Shown: positions 44,872 through 55,010, counted from the stretch's first letter. The stretch: DNA of 64,000 nt from Mycobacterium sp. SM1 (GCF_018361265.1 NZ_JAFLNH010000001.1:1674001-1738000); one strand, 5' to 3'. Notes: generated from the sequence alone by a model not told the origin. Translations and numbers: made by a program.

Positions 44872-45080
44872 AGCGGCCCTTCCTGTGACCGGGATTTTCC
44901 TGGATGAGGTGAAGGGCGAAGCCGTCGGGCGGGGACGATACTGCTACGGGATGCTTGGTCGCGCTCCTATCAGGTCACTCCGTCCGGCGGTTCCGCGCCG
45001 AACCAGGTGTGGTCGACGGATCTGACAATTGAAGGCACACCATGCTGCGCGCGGCCGGTAAAGAAATGAGTCAGACCGCA
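44872..45080 (-). ncRNA. Candidate bridge RNA region of the IS110 element
   Basis: About 200 non-coding bases directly upstream of the IS110 gene, with several GC-rich self-complementary tracts. In the IS621-type group the bridge RNA is transcribed from this position. No structure was computed and the loops were not assigned. Confidence 0.35.
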
Positions 45081-45249
45081 CCGGTTCGGACGCGGACCCT
45101 ACCGACGCCCCGCTTGGTGAGGCCGCGGAAACGCCGGTAGTTCTTTAATAGCAGTAAGGAAAAGTGGCTCTTCGTAATGAAGCGTGGTAGTGGTCAGGGG
45201 ACACGGTTGTCTGCCTGAGCCTGGGAATGGGCCTGGGGCCTCATGATTC

Positions 45250-46074
45250 GTGGTGTTAGGAACACGAAGGGAAAGGCCCCAGGTGAGAGACAACAGTAGT
45301 GCCACGGTGATGCTTGGGCTGGAAGGCATGGCCGTGCTGGCAGTTTCCGAGCGTGACGGCGAGGTCGAATACGCCATAGAGACCACGGCAACGAGCGGGT
45401 GGTGCCCGGTGTGCGGCGCGCAGGCCCGGCTTCATGATCAGCGCCCGACGTGGGTACGCGATCTGCCGGCCGGAGACCGCCCGGTGACCCTGGTCTGGGT
45501 CAAACGCATCTGGAGATGTGTGCATCCCGAATGTGAGCAGCAGACCTGGACCGAGACGCATGCGGCCCACTCGACAGTCTTCGCCACGGGAGTCGTTGAC
45601 TTGGATCACGCCAGACTCATCGACATCTTCCCTGGTCGGAGTCGAAAGGTGTTGGCTGACTGGCTTTCTGCTCAACCCAGCGAGTGGACCGCGAGCATCG
45701 GCGTCGCCGCGCTGGATCCGTTCCGCGGCTACGGTAACGCCCTGTCGACCGGATTGCCACATGCGGTGCGGGTCCTTGATCCGTTCCATGTGGTGCGTCT
45801 GGGATTCGCCGCGGTCGACGACGTGCGCCGTCGCGTCCAACAGGACATCTATGGCCATCGCGGCCGCCGCGGTGATCCGCTGTATGGGATTCGCCGGGTG
45901 CTGCGCAGAGGTGCCGACAACCTCACCCCTACCGCATGGGCGCGGCTGCTGGCCGGCATCGAGGCCAGAGACGATCGCAGCCAAGTCGCCGCCGCGTGGG
46001 TAGCCGCCCAAAAGTTGCGCGCCATCTACCGCGCCATTGCCGTCGAGCAGGCCGCCGCTCGCTTATATGACTAG
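45250..46074 (+). pseudogene. ISL3-family transposase, internally deleted and truncated
   Basis: Starts with the zinc ribbon (WCPVCGAQARLHDQRPTWVR, RCVHPECEQQTWTETHA), then jumps directly to HSTVFATGVVDLDHARLIDI, missing the helix-turn-helix and the first catalytic region normally between them. The second part continues to DPFHVVRLGFAAVDDVRRRV and breaks off at 46074. Non-functional remnant. 45081-45249 holds no gene. Confidence 0.82.
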
Positions 46075-46266
46075 ACGATGTGCATCGGTGGATATTGCGG
46101 CTGGTGAGAGCCGGTGTTCCGCTGTGGGGTGAGCCACTGTTCCGTTGGCTGGTGAGCCACTGCGACGTTATCGGGTGAGCCGTGGCACCGCTGCTGGTGT
46201 TTAAGGTGCGACCGTTCGTCGGTCCGTGTCGCTGGGGCGCGGACGTGACGAAAGGGGTCACCTTCG

Positions 46267-47674
46267 ATGGTCGACTACAAACAGATCCTGCGGCTATGCG
46301 CCGAAGGGGTGAGCCAGCGCGGTATCGCGGATGTGTTGGGCTGCTCCCGGAACACGGTGGCGGCGGTGTTTTCTGCCGCGAGTTCTGCCGGTGTGGGTTT
46401 CGGGGAGGTGGCCGACCTCGCCGCCGATGAGGTCCGTCGTCTGTTATTGGGCGAACCTGCCAGAGCGGACTCAGACCGTGTGGTGCCGGATTTCGAGCAT
46501 GTGCACCGTGAACTGGGGCGTCCGTCGGTGACGCTGCTGCTGTTGTGGAGCGAGTATGTTGCGGCCTGCCGGGCCTGCGGCGGGGTTCCGTATCGGTATT
46601 CGTTTTTCAACGAACAGTACCGCCGATGGGTGGCCTCGGCGGGGGCGTCGATGCGTATTCAGCGCAGCCCGGGTGAGTCCATCGAGGTCGACTGGGCCGG
46701 TGATGCGATGAGCTTGGTCGATCCGCTCAGCGGCGCCCCGACCGATGCGTGGTTGTTCGTGGCCGCGCTGTCGTTTTCGGCCTTCACGTATGTGGAGGCG
46801 TTCACCGATATGACGCTGGTTTCGTGGAACGACGCGCATGTTCACGCGTTCGAGGCCTTTGGCGGCGCGGCCCGGCTGCTCGTGCCGGACAACCTTCGCA
46901 CGGGGGTATCGTGGGCCGACCGCTACGAGCCGGCGCTGAACCCGGCTTATGCCGGGCTGGCCGAGCATTACGGCACCGCGATCGTGCCGGCCAGGGTCAA
47001 GCGGCCGCGTGACAAGCCGGTCGTGGAGGGCAGTGTGCGGTTTGTCGCCAACCAGGTCGCCGTGGTGCTGCGTGATCGGCGGTTCGTGGGCCTGGCCGAG
47101 TTGAACGAGGCCATCTTCGAACTGGTCGACCAGATCAACGCGCGGGGATTCCAGAAGCGGGAGGACTTCAGGCGGATCGTGTTCCTGCGGGACGAGAAGC
47201 CGCTGCTCAATCCCTTGCCGCCGGTGGATCTACGAAAAGCAAAGGCAGGACCGAACTATCACGTTCAAGTAGACCGCAATTTCTACTTTGTGCCATCGAC
47301 GCTGATCGGGTGCAGCCTGGATGTTCGCCTGACCTCGGGCACGGTGGAGGTCTTCGCCGGCGCCGAACGCGTCGCTTGTCACGCCCGGTTCAAAGGTGTG
47401 CGCGGGCGGTATTCCACCGTGGCCGAGCACATGCCTGCCGGGCATCGGCACCGGCTGGCTGACTGGAGCCCGGCCCGCTTCGAGCAGTGGGCTGCGAGCA
47501 TCGGCCCGAACACCGTGGATCTACTGCACCCAGCTGCCGCCCGGCCAGTGGCACGACCGCATGGAGGAGAAGATCCTCGCCGACGCGATCATCGATCGCA
47601 TCACCACCAACGCCCATGCCACCGTGCTGACCTGCGACGAATCGATGCGCAAGCACTTCAGCCAGCTCGGCTGA
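46267..47674 (+). pseudogene. istA: IS21 IstA joined to the end of IstB
   Basis: IstA reads from helix-turn-helix (LCAEGVSQRGIADVLGCSRN) through the integrase core (Asp in SIEVDWAGDAMSLVDPLSGA, Asp in RLLVPDNLRTGVSWADRYEP, Glu in KPVVEGSVRFVANQVAVVLR). After QWAASIGPNTVD the IstA end and nearly all of IstB are missing. A different frame then gives QLPPGQWHDRMEEKILADAI and MRKHFSQLG, the IstB C-terminus. The IstA frame runs on without meaning to 48267. The helper ATPase is lost, so the element is defective. Confidence 0.83.
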
Positions 47675-47681
47675 CCAGCGT

Positions 47682-47713
47682 CCGGCGGGACGGGACACCA
47701 CACGTCCCGCCGG
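47682..47713 (+). terminator. Strong hairpin after istB
   Basis: CCGGCGGGACG pairs perfectly with CGTCCCGCCGG around a 10-base loop, 10 bases after the istB stop. There is no T-tract; it may act as a terminator or RNA-stability hairpin. Confidence 0.55.
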
Positions 47714-47919
47714 CACCGGTCCCACGCCAACACCGATCCTGCGCGCATCCGCACCTCGACCGGCACAGCGGCGCCACGGCTCACCCAATAACGTCGCAGT
47801 GGCGTTCCGTTACTAAGGCGACCCCGCGGAGCAGCGCAGGTCGGGGCACCCCAGCCGAAAGTGTCGCAAAAACAACCGATTTCGACACACAAGCTGGTGC
47901 TCCCGATTCGCGGGTGTGG

Positions 47920-48237
47920 TTAGCGGTTCCAGTCGACGATTCTCATTCGCACGTCGACACCAGTCCCGAGCTTGTTTTTCAAACCATGAAGAAAACCCCA
48001 CTGGTGCAGCACCTCGGCCGCCAAGCGGCGACACACCTGCTCCACCGCGTCAACCGACTGGTGTTGGTAGTCGATGTCGGCGTCGCGGTCGAGGCTCTCG
48101 CCCGCCGACGCTACCGGCATCTCGTTCTGCAGCAGCAGCACCGCGATCCGGCGCTTATCCAACGCCACCATCCAACGCATGCCCTCCGGCAGCTCCGGCA
48201 GCGCCGATGTCGTTTCGCCGTCAGGCGCGTAGGTCAT
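47920..48237 (-). CDS. 105-residue protein of the type VII cassette (copy 1)
   Basis: A small soluble protein, MTYAPDGETTSALPELPEGM to DVRMRIVDWNR, family not recognised. Its ATG overlaps the stop of the membrane-protein gene (ATGA), making it the fourth coupled gene of the cassette. It is 86/105 identical to copy 2 (57477-57794), with differences crowded in residues 25-62, whereas the neighbouring EspC-like gene differs by one residue. It therefore co-varies with the toxin/immunity part and may be a cassette-specific accessory or second immunity protein (inference). Confidence 0.75.
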   Translation of the reverse strand: MTYAPDGETTSALPELPEGMRWMVALDKRRIAVLLLQNEMPVASAGESLDRDADIDYQHQSVDAVEQVCRRLAAEVLHQWGFLHGLKNKLGTGVDVRMRIVDWNR

Positions 48238-48503
48238 GTGCGCTGCTGGTGCCGTTTGCGCAATTGAACGACTGCGGCAACGACCGACATCGTCGCAACC
48301 GCGATGTTCACATAGCGCAGCCGCTCGGTGGTGATCGCGTCAAGCGTCAGGAAGCCAGCGCAGATGAGCATCGCGCCGGCGTAGAGCATTTGCATCCTGC
48401 GGTTGAGCTGGACATCGCTCGGGGAGCCACGCCGAACAAGCCGCCGCAACACGAACGCGAGCAGCAGTCCCAGCGCCGCCGCCGACAACACCAACGGCAT
48501 CAT
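48234..48503 (-). CDS. Putative membrane immunity protein (cassette 1)
   Basis: An 89-residue protein with three predicted membrane segments (PLVLSAAALGLLLAFVLRRL, QMLYAGAMLICAGFLTL, YVNIAVATMSVVAAVVQL) and a basic tail. ATG at 48503 overlaps the stop of the WxG-protein gene (ATGA), as in cassette 2. It has no sequence similarity to the protein in the same slot of cassette 2 although both flanks are near-identical. A variable membrane protein coupled to a variable hydrophobic C-terminus is the expected form of an immunity protein (inference). Confidence 0.7.
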   Translation of the reverse strand: MMPLVLSAAALGLLLAFVLRRLVRRGSPSDVQLNRRMQMLYAGAMLICAGFLTLDAITTERLRYVNIAVATMSVVAAVVQLRKRHQQRT

Positions 48504-49369
48504 TTGCTGCATTGGTCCAGTCCAACCATACCGTTCGTTACCATCCCACCGCCGCTGATGATTCCGATGGTGGCGGCGCCGCCGGTCACGGTTTCGCCGG
48601 GTACAGAGAGTCCGATGGTCGCTAAGCCGCCGAGGATTTCCAGGAAGTCCTTGAACTGTTCCTCGCCGCTGCATCCGGGGAACCCCGGAGGCTTTTGTGT
48701 GTGGCTTGACGGGGCGTCCGGCATGGTGATCACTTGTGGCGGGGTGTGCACGAGCTGGCGTTTGATTGGTTCGCCGGTTTGCGGCGGGTTCGGTGGTGGT
48801 GGCGCGGGCGGTGGCCCATCGGTTTTGAAGTGGTTGTCGATGGCTTGGATGTGCCGGTGAATGGTGCCTTCGCCGCCGAAGTCCCCGGCGGCGGTGATGA
48901 TGTCGGTGGCGGTTTGATACTCGCGGGTGGCGAAACCACCGGCCTGGGTGCGCAGCTGGGTGGCGATGGCCTGCGCGGTGGGCTGGCGGGCATACCAGGC
49001 GATGGAGCCGGGCGCATACATGGCGTCGGTGACCGACCAGTCCTCACCGACTGCGAAGCCTTGCTGGCGGGCTTGCTCGATCCCCGAGAGGATGGCTTGC
49101 TGCTGCTGGTGGAGCACGCTGGCGCCGTTTTCGGCGCGCTGGGCGGCGGCATCGAGCTGCCCGGCCTGCCGCTCGGCGTCGCGCAGGTGCCCGGCCATCG
49201 CCGCACGCATCGCCTCATCGGCCTGGCCTTGCCAATCCAGGGCGTCGGCTTGGGCCGTGATCGCGCCCACCACATCGCGGCGGCGGGTGGCCAGCTCCCG
49301 CCAATACGCGGCGTGCTCGATCAGATGCGACACGTCATAGGCGCGCAGCGCCGACTGGGAGGGAATCAC
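48500..49369 (-). CDS. WxG-domain type VII effector with variable hydrophobic C-terminus (cassette 1)
   Basis: A 289-residue protein. Residues 1-160 are helical with a WQG turn at 46-48 (DALDWQGQADEAMRAAM), as in WXG100/LXG-type substrates. A Pro-rich linker follows (GPPPAPPPPNPPQTGEP), then a conserved end HTPPQVITMP at 217. Residues 218-289 are specific to this copy: PGCSGEE, then Gly-rich hydrophobic segments (FLEILGGLATIGLSVPGETV, GGAATIGIISGGGMVTNGMV) ending LDQCSK. Copy 2 shares residues 1-217 with two changes (D12G, L86R) and differs completely after. Proposed as a membrane-acting toxin exported by an ESX system. GTG start overlaps the EspC-like stop (GTGA). Confidence 0.75.
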   Translation of the reverse strand: MIPSQSALRAYDVSHLIEHAAYWRELATRRRDVVGAITAQADALDWQGQADEAMRAAMAGHLRDAERQAGQLDAAAQRAENGASVLHQQQQAILSGIEQARQQGFAVGEDWSVTDAMYAPGSIAWYARQPTAQAIATQLRTQAGGFATREYQTATDIITAAGDFGGEGTIHRHIQAIDNHFKTDGPPPAPPPPNPPQTGEPIKRQLVHTPPQVITMPDAPSSHTQKPPGFPGCSGEEQFKDFLEILGGLATIGLSVPGETVTGGAATIGIISGGGMVTNGMVGLDQCSK

Positions 49370-49680
49370 GTGGTTCTCCGGTCGGTGCCGCTGATCGTGG
49401 TGATCGCGGTTTTCACCTCGCCCGCCGCCTGGCTATCCATGCTTTCATAGCCGCCGGCTGCGGCCCGTGTGCCGGCGGCGGTGGCGGTGATGCGGGTGTG
49501 CAGCCTGGCGGTGACGGCCTGCGCGGCGCCGCTAAGCCCCGCGCAGGACAGCATCGACGGCCAGGCAACCACCGGCGCCGCCAACCCCGGCGGCGCGGCA
49601 TACAGCTCGCCCAGCTGCGCATCCCAGCCGGTGCTAACTACCCGCAACTGGGCGGGAGCCACCCGGACACCAGCACTCAT
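49366..49680 (-). CDS. EspC-like (DUF2580-type) type VII partner protein (copy 1)
   Basis: A 104-residue helical-hairpin protein: SAGVRVAPAQLRVVSTGWDA, a central Pro/Ala turn, and a second helix ending YESMD (Y78-x3-D82), the YxxxD export motif of type VII substrates. N-terminal resemblance is to EspC/ESX-1 secretion-associated proteins. It lies immediately upstream of the WxG-domain gene and overlaps it, so the two probably form a secreted heterodimer in which this protein supplies the export signal (inference). Divergent from parA. Confidence 0.78.
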   Translation of the reverse strand: MSAGVRVAPAQLRVVSTGWDAQLGELYAAPPGLAAPVVAWPSMLSCAGLSGAAQAVTARLHTRITATAAGTRAAAGGYESMDSQAAGEVKTAITTISGTDRRTT

Positions 49681-49775
49681 GCCGGAAGCGTAACAGTCGC
49701 ACCCTTGCGGCGCGCTCGGTTAAATCCGACCGGCCGCTGTCGCACCGGCGCCGCGGGGCGACATCGCCTGAGGAT

Positions 49776-49788
49776 CGCTAGCCTAGCG
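49776..49788. promoter_or_regulatory. Palindrome in the espC-like/parA intergenic region (copy 1)
   Basis: CGCTAGCCTAGCG is a perfect 13-bp palindrome about 17 bases before the parA start. Placed between divergent genes it may be the ParA/ParB-type operator or centromere site; an identical copy is at 59405-59417. Confidence 0.5.
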
Positions 49789-49804
49789 GCGGCGAGGGAG
49801 TTGG

Positions 49805-50548
49805 ATGCAGCGGAATCGGCATGCGCTCGCGAACCAGAAGGGTGGTGTCGGCAAGACCGCGACAACGCTGGGTTTGGCCAGCGCGATCAGCAATCGGGGC
49901 GGCAAAGCGCTCGTCGTCGACATGGACCCGCAAGCCAACGCCACCGAAGGCCTCGGTGTGTACACCACCGATGATCAGCTGACCACCGCGGATCTCATGG
50001 ACCGGACTCAACCGGGATCGGCCATCGAGGCTGTCGTGGTGACAGACTGGGATGGCATCGACCTGATCCCCGCACACCTTGATCTGTCTCATGCCGAATC
50101 CAGCGGTGCTTCCGACCTGGTTTTCCGCCTCGACGTTGCCTTCGAGGGCCTGGACTTATCCGCCTACGACGCCGTCCTTTTCGACTGCCCGCCAAGCCTG
50201 GGAAAACTGCTCTTTGCGGTCCTGCTGACCGTCGATGACGTCTACGCGATCACCGAACCAACCAAAGACTCCGTCAAGGGTGTTACGCGGCTCGAAACCA
50301 CCGTGCAGAAAGTCAAACTGCGGCCCAACCCCCGCTTAGAGCTGGCCAAGATCATCATTTCTCGCCGGCAGAACAAAGGCGAGCCCATCGACCGCGAACG
50401 CGAACTGCGCGCGGCCTACGGCGATCTGGAAGCCAAAACCGTCATCCCCGACCTCGGGGCCCGCCAGGACGTCCACAGCGCCGAAGTGCCGATCCACAAA
50501 TACCGCGGCGGAAAATCCCTCAGCTTGCAAGTCCTGTTTTGCGTCTGA
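49805..50548 (+). pseudogene. parA: ParA partition ATPase, 3' end cut by IS (copy 1)
   Basis: Walker ATPase with NQKGGVGKTATTLGLASAIS, ALVVDMDPQANATEGLGVYT and AVLFDCPPSLGKLLFAVLL. The frame matches the intact copy up to SLSLQV and is then replaced by insertion-sequence codons from about 50534, so the last roughly 20 residues (AYDDLIGEFGITIGPPA in the intact copy) are gone. The partner gene is missing here. ATG at 49805 with GAGGGAG upstream. Confidence 0.9.
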
Positions 50549-50619
50549 GTTAATGCGGCAGGAACGGCAAAAAATCCCAGCCAGATGTGGGCGTGTCGGA
50601 CACGTCTGGAGGATTGTCA

Positions 50620-50956
50620 TGTCGTCTGCTGGCCCGATGGGAAAGGGACGCAAACCGCGGCGGGTGCTGCCGCCGAGCGAGAAGTGGGAGTTGTTCACCT
50701 CGGTGTTGACGGGGCAGTTCACCCAGCGGGAGGCTGCTGCGAAGTGGCGGATCGACCGCACCACGGTGACGACGATCTGCCGGTCGGCGAAGGAGGGCGC
50801 TCTGGCGGCGCTGTCACGACGCCGGGACGCCCGGGCAAGAGCGCCGAGCAGGTCGAGTTGGAGGAGGCCAGAGCGGAGCTGGAGCAGTTGCGGGCCACGA
50901 TCACGGAGCAGGCGGTGGAGCTTCATCTGTACCGGGGAAAATCGCGTTGGGACTGA
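50620..50956 (+). pseudogene. IS3-like OrfA, frameshifted
   Basis: Reads GRKPRRVLPPSEKWELFTSV, then a helix-turn-helix (TQREAAAKWRIDRTTVTTIC, RSAKEGALAAL). A one-base shift near 50815 follows, after which TPGRPGKSAEQVELEEARAE continues as a coiled coil to LYRGKSRWD at 50956. Confidence 0.75.
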
Positions 50957-52049
50957 CCGTCGGCCCAGCCCCGGCCCGTGTGGACGCATCCGTCAAGGCC
51001 GGCATCTGTGATCTGGTCGAGCACGCGGTGGTGCACGGCTGGTCGGCCCGGGTGGCGTGTCGGGTGCTGGACGTGGATGACACGCGGGTGGCCCGCTGGG
51101 CCGCGCGCCGCGCCGCCGGCGAACCGCTGGACGACCTCCCGCCAGCGGCAACCCCCTGCACGGCCTGCTCGAGTGGGAGGCCGAGGCGATCGTGGAGCTG
51201 TTCGAGCAGTGGGCTGAGACCGACCGGTCGCACCGTAAGCTCGCGCACCGCGGGTCACGGATCGGTGTGGTCCATGTGTCGCCGTCGACGCTGCAACGCG
51301 TGTTGCTGGCTAAACAGCTTGTGCTGCCAGGAAATCCGCCTCGCGAACCCACGCCGCGCAAGCCGTGGCCGGACTGGCTCGAATGGAAACCGAACCGGAT
51401 CTGGGGCTATGACTTCACGCACTTCCCGCGTGCTAAACGCGCCGCAATCGCGATCATCGACGTCGTTTCCCGCAAGTGGATCACCACGGTGTGCTCGGCC
51501 GAGGAATCCTCCACCCAAGTCGAGATCGCCTTCTTTCGCGCCCTGCAACAAAAGGACCTGTGGCACGCCGCCGACCTGGCCGCCACTGACACGCTCGTCA
51601 AGGCACTCGTCGACGGCGACGCCGAGGTCATCGACCGGGCCATCGCCGACGGCGACCGGCCACTGCTACTGGCGATCAGTGACAACGGCCCGCAAATGCG
51701 CTCACACACCACCCGCGAGTTCCTGGCCGGCGTAGCGATCGCCCGCCAGTTCGGAAGACCCGGAGCGCCCCAAGACCAAGCCTGGATCGAGACCCTGTTC
51801 GGACACCTCAAGGGCGAATGGCCACACCTGGAGAAGATCCGCGACGGTGCCGAACTCGACGCCGAACTCGCCCGCGTCCAGATCCACTACAACACGGTGC
51901 GACTCTCGGCCGCCATCGGCTACGTCACCCCATGCGACGAACACGAAGGACGCGGTGACGCCATTCGCCAAGCCCGCCGCGACGGGCTCGCCCGGGCACG
52001 CGCCGATCGCATCGACTACCGTCGACACCTGAAGGAAACCCAACCATGA
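50947..52049 (+). pseudogene. IS3-like OrfB (rve integrase), frameshifted
   Basis: The N-terminal part (VDASVKAGICDLVEHAVVHG, RVLDVDDTRVARWAARRAAG) shifts frame near 51155. The remainder holds the integrase core: WGYDFTHFPRAKRAAIAIID (Asp), LLLAISDNGPQMRSHTTREF (Asp) and GAPQDQAWIETLFGHLKGEW (Glu). The long C-terminal frame (from about 51192) is undamaged to 52049. Confidence 0.83.
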
Positions 52050-52117
52050 TCACGGACCACTCTTGGCTGGGTATTTCGAACCGCGAATGCCTCATTAAGT
52101 CAGACACACGTCACACC

Positions 52118-52159
52118 GCTGACAACTACCGACCACTCAACCCCCAACAGTTGGCAGCC
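52118..52159 (-). repeat. Left-end fragment of IS607 element B type
   Basis: About 42 bases identical to the left end of element B2 (inverted GGCTGCCAACTGTTGG...). The remainder of the element has been replaced by the IS3-like insertion, whose right end lies 10 bases away. Confidence 0.8.
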
Positions 52160-52878
52160 CTCGCGCGGGGGGCCCGCCGAGCGCCTCGAGTAACCAAGAG
52201 TGATCGATCCGATCGAACGCGGCCGACAGATCGGCATCCAAAATCCACACCCGTTTGGCTCGTGGCGAGCGTAGGATACGGGCGCCGATCGCGTCGGCAC
52301 AGCCGCGCCCGGGACGAAACCCGCAGGACGGGTTTCGAATAAGGATTACCGCTTGGGTTCCAACGCATTACCGACCCGCGCCTGGTGGCACCGATCCATC
52401 CAAGCGGGGATACCAAGTGGGCGCTGTTCTCCATTGGCCTTCGCAATATACACGCGCCGAACCGGCACCGGCTCCCACGACGAACGCAAACGACGCACGC
52501 GCACCGCCACATCCGCGGGGGCCTCGCTCGACAGGGCGGTTTCCCGTCGATCCCGGCCGTTCGACGCCCAGCATTGCGCTGGCTCGCCTGTCGAACACTC
52601 ACCAAAGTGTTCGACCATGGCCACAGCATCAACTTTTGCAGCGACCGGACCGAGGTCGAGTCATCCTCCCGCGTCGCCTTGAAAATCCTGCGCCGCAACC
52701 TCGCTACGTTCTCCTCGTGCCGGCGCCAGTCAACGGCGAACCAATCCACGACGCTGACATGCTCGGGTCCGTTCACCTCGACGATGTCCAACTCGCCCCT
52801 ATGGTTTGCAAGACCACCGGTCCCCAGTTTGTTCAACGGCTCGCCTGCCCACGTCAACAACCTCACAGGCCCGGCCAC
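52160..52878 (-). pseudogene. ltrA: Group II intron maturase, N-terminal part (copy 2)
   Basis: Same frameshifted N-terminal fragment as at 32052-32770 (VSVVDWFAVDWRRH..., RQASQRNAGRRTAGIDGK). The shared frameshift shows the damage pre-dates the duplication. The intron 5' end GTGCGG lies at 53314. Confidence 0.82.
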
Positions 52879-53563
52879 ATCAGGTCGGTGTCCGGTCGGT
52901 TATGCCGCGACGATCGACGGAGGTGTCGATCACAACTGCCGCGGGTTTCCCATTGGCTTTCGGCCACCGGCCTTCGCGTCTTGGGCAACGGCGCTTTGAG
53001 CTGCCGCCATGGTGGTCCGGCTAGCCAGCAGGTGCTGGCCCTTGACACCGAAATTGGCGACAACGACGCCGATAGCCTCGCCAACGTCGCTGATCTGCTC
53101 CGGTGCGCGGACTCCCGGCGCATTAGCGACAATCTTAAATCCCGCGCCGCTACAACCGACGCCTGCGCGCCTGATGTCTGGGCACGAACCAGCATCCGAT
53201 CCAACGCTGTATCGCCCGCTGCTACAACCGCAACGCATCCAACGCAAAATCCACGCCCAAGCCACCTGGCCTGCCTCAACGTCCGGTAGGTCATGCTGCG
53301 CGACCACACCGCACATCAACCCGCTGGGCCTCAGGCCGCAGCGGCTTACCAAAATCATTGAGAATCACCCTGTATCGGCGGTCGATCCGCGCTGTCGGAT
53401 CAAACCCTCGCGCGCAAGCCACGGTCTTCGGCTGCCGGTTGCGCCGGACGCTGCGACACGACCTGGAAGCAGCAGGGCGGATCAGCTCGCTCGCCAACGC
53501 GGCTGACTTGGCGTGGCGCTAGCCCAGCTCGGCCAGCAATCCGAGCGCGCCGGCCGCGATCAG

Positions 53564-53713
53564 CTAGCCGCTGAGCGGCTGTGCGTCGAGCACCCCCGGC
53601 GCCTCCGCAGCCAGCAACGCCGATACCACGCAACACGCGATGGCTGCCAGCACCGGCCGCAGGACCGCCACCACACCACCGGCGCCTAGGGAGCCGTACC
53701 TATCGCTGGTCAC
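53564..53713 (-). CDS. Small hydrophobic Cys-Cys ORF coupled to arsR (copy 2)
   Basis: Identical to the ORF at 34954-35103: GTG overlapping the arsR stop, membrane segment with vicinal Cys (LAAIACCVVSAL), amber codon after 49 residues followed in frame by LIAAGALGLLAELG. Confidence 0.5.
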   Translation of the reverse strand: MTSDRYGSLGAGGVVAVLRPVLAAIACCVVSALLAAEAPGVLDAQPLSG

Positions 53714-54099
53714 CGCTGCCGCGCAGATGGACGTCTAGGCGGCAGGCCGATGCGCACACACTCAGCCAACGCGGCCGCGTTGTCGGCGGCCAACGCCCGC
53801 GCCAACAACACCAACTCGGCCACCCGTGGGTCGGCCACCGTGTAATGCGCGAACCGCCCGGCGCGGCGGACCTGCACATACCCGCAGTCGGCCAAACATG
53901 CCAGGTGCGACGACACCCGGCCCTGCGACATCCCCAGGTGCGCCACGCATTCGCTGACCGTGTGCTCGTCGCGTAGCAGGAACTCCAGTAGCCGAAGCCG
54001 CGCTGGCTCGCCCAGGGCCCGGAAGAACTTGGCTACCATCTCCACTCCGCTGTCGGTCTCGGGCAAAAGCATCACGCTGGAGTCGCTACGTCGGCTCAC
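53710..54099 (-). CDS. ArsR/SmtB-family repressor (copy 2)
   Basis: A 129-residue protein identical to copy 1 (35100-35489): helix-turn-helix VSECVAHLGMSQGRVSSHLA and wing with CLADCGYVQVRRAG. The upstream AT-rich region (GATATTAAAACTACAGTGAC) differs from copy 1 by two bases. Probably senses a soft metal; regulation of the mer genes in trans is possible but unproven. Confidence 0.85.
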   Translation of the reverse strand: MSRRSDSSVMLLPETDSGVEMVAKFFRALGEPARLRLLEFLLRDEHTVSECVAHLGMSQGRVSSHLACLADCGYVQVRRAGRFAHYTVADPRVAELVLLARALAADNAAALAECVRIGLPPRRPSARQR

Positions 54100-54184
54100 C
54101 TACGGTCACCTCACTCACAGGCCATCAGTACGAGAGATCCGGAACAACAGATATTAAAACTACAGTGACGTTAGGCGCATAAAT

Positions 54185-55010
54185 TCCACAAATTCAAGGG
54201 GCAGTCTGGTCTCGCCGGAGGCCGATACCAAACCGGCTTGGTAGAATAGTGGTTGTCGGCGCTGTCGTTGTGGCATTGTGACGGTTGACGCTTTGACGTC
54301 TGCTTGGTGAGAGCTTGTGCCGACGTGCTTGCCTACAACCGTCATCTGGTGCAGGTACCGGCGGGAATCTGGGATTCGCCTCAGTGAACGACTCTTGCAG
54401 GCAGTGTCTATTCGGGCATCGTCAGACTTAGCTGGCCGTCGAAGAACACCACGGGCCGAATGCTTTTCGTACCCATAATGATGGACGACTATGGAAATAG
54501 CTGCCTCCGATGATCGGTTTCAGATCAGACGACGGGTCAGCTGGGAACCTGTTGAGGCCACAGATGGCGCGACAGCACTTCTAGACGCCACGGTGTCGGA
54601 TGCTCGGCGGTGTAGCTTCGGAGCCGTCGAGGAGCTCGCCATCAACAACACACTGCTACTTCTCGCCGCTCCCGTTACGCCGGGTTCTCTGAATGCAACT
54701 GGTTTGACGCACCACCCGGTCATGACCAGTCCGCCCATGATCAACTGCTCGTCGCGTAGGTCACTGGGGAAGATAGCGTGAGCCGTATGCCAAGAAAGAT
54801 CGTAATACCTCATGTAAATATGCCGGCGAAATCTGGTCCTTGTCTCACGTAGGAATGCCCGCGAAATCGGGGTCAGCTGGCTCCAGCCTTCAGAGCGCCC
54901 AGGATGTGGGTGTTGGCGTTGTTGCGCACAGTGCGGGTGAACACCCATCCGATATGCACATCGGTGAGATTCAGGGTGCGGGCGAACTCGCCCTTCAGCG
55001 TTGGACCGCA
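54185..55010. other. Non-coding or remnant DNA with an IS21-like end
   Basis: About 820 bases without a gene I can defend. Two direct repeats ATGCCGGCGAAATCTGG (about 54821) and ATGCCCGCGAAATCGGG (about 54854) resemble the repeated ends of IS21-family elements. A minus-strand frame ISRAFLRETRTRFRRHIYMR overlaps them and is probably a shadow. Confidence 0.35.

Larger units (their letters stand above)
46156..47803 (+). mobile_element. IS21-type element with istB mostly deleted
   Basis: Terminal inverted repeats of about 38 bp: left GCCACTGCGACGTTATCGGG (46156) and right, inverted, GCCACTGCGACGTTATTGGG (47803), both continuing GTGAGCCGTGGC. Additional GTGAGCC repeats at 46105-46165 are typical of IS21 ends. 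Confidence 0.88.
50540..52108 (+). mobile_element. IS3-like element inserted in parA
   Basis: Inverted ends: left TGCGTCTGAGTTAATGCGGC (50540) and right, inverted, TGTGTCTGACTTAATGAGGC (52108). It carries an HTH orfA and an rve-domain orfB, both frameshifted. Confidence 0.82.
52160..54184. repeat. Backbone duplication block 1, copy 2 (mate 32052-35574)
   Basis: Nearly base-for-base equal to 32052-33230 plus 34729-35574; the mate differs by the IS256 insertion with its 10-bp target duplication. It includes the maturase N-terminus, the intron 5' part, the small Cys-Cys ORF and arsR. Similarity stops at 54184, where the mate has the ISL3 insertion. Confidence 0.95.
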
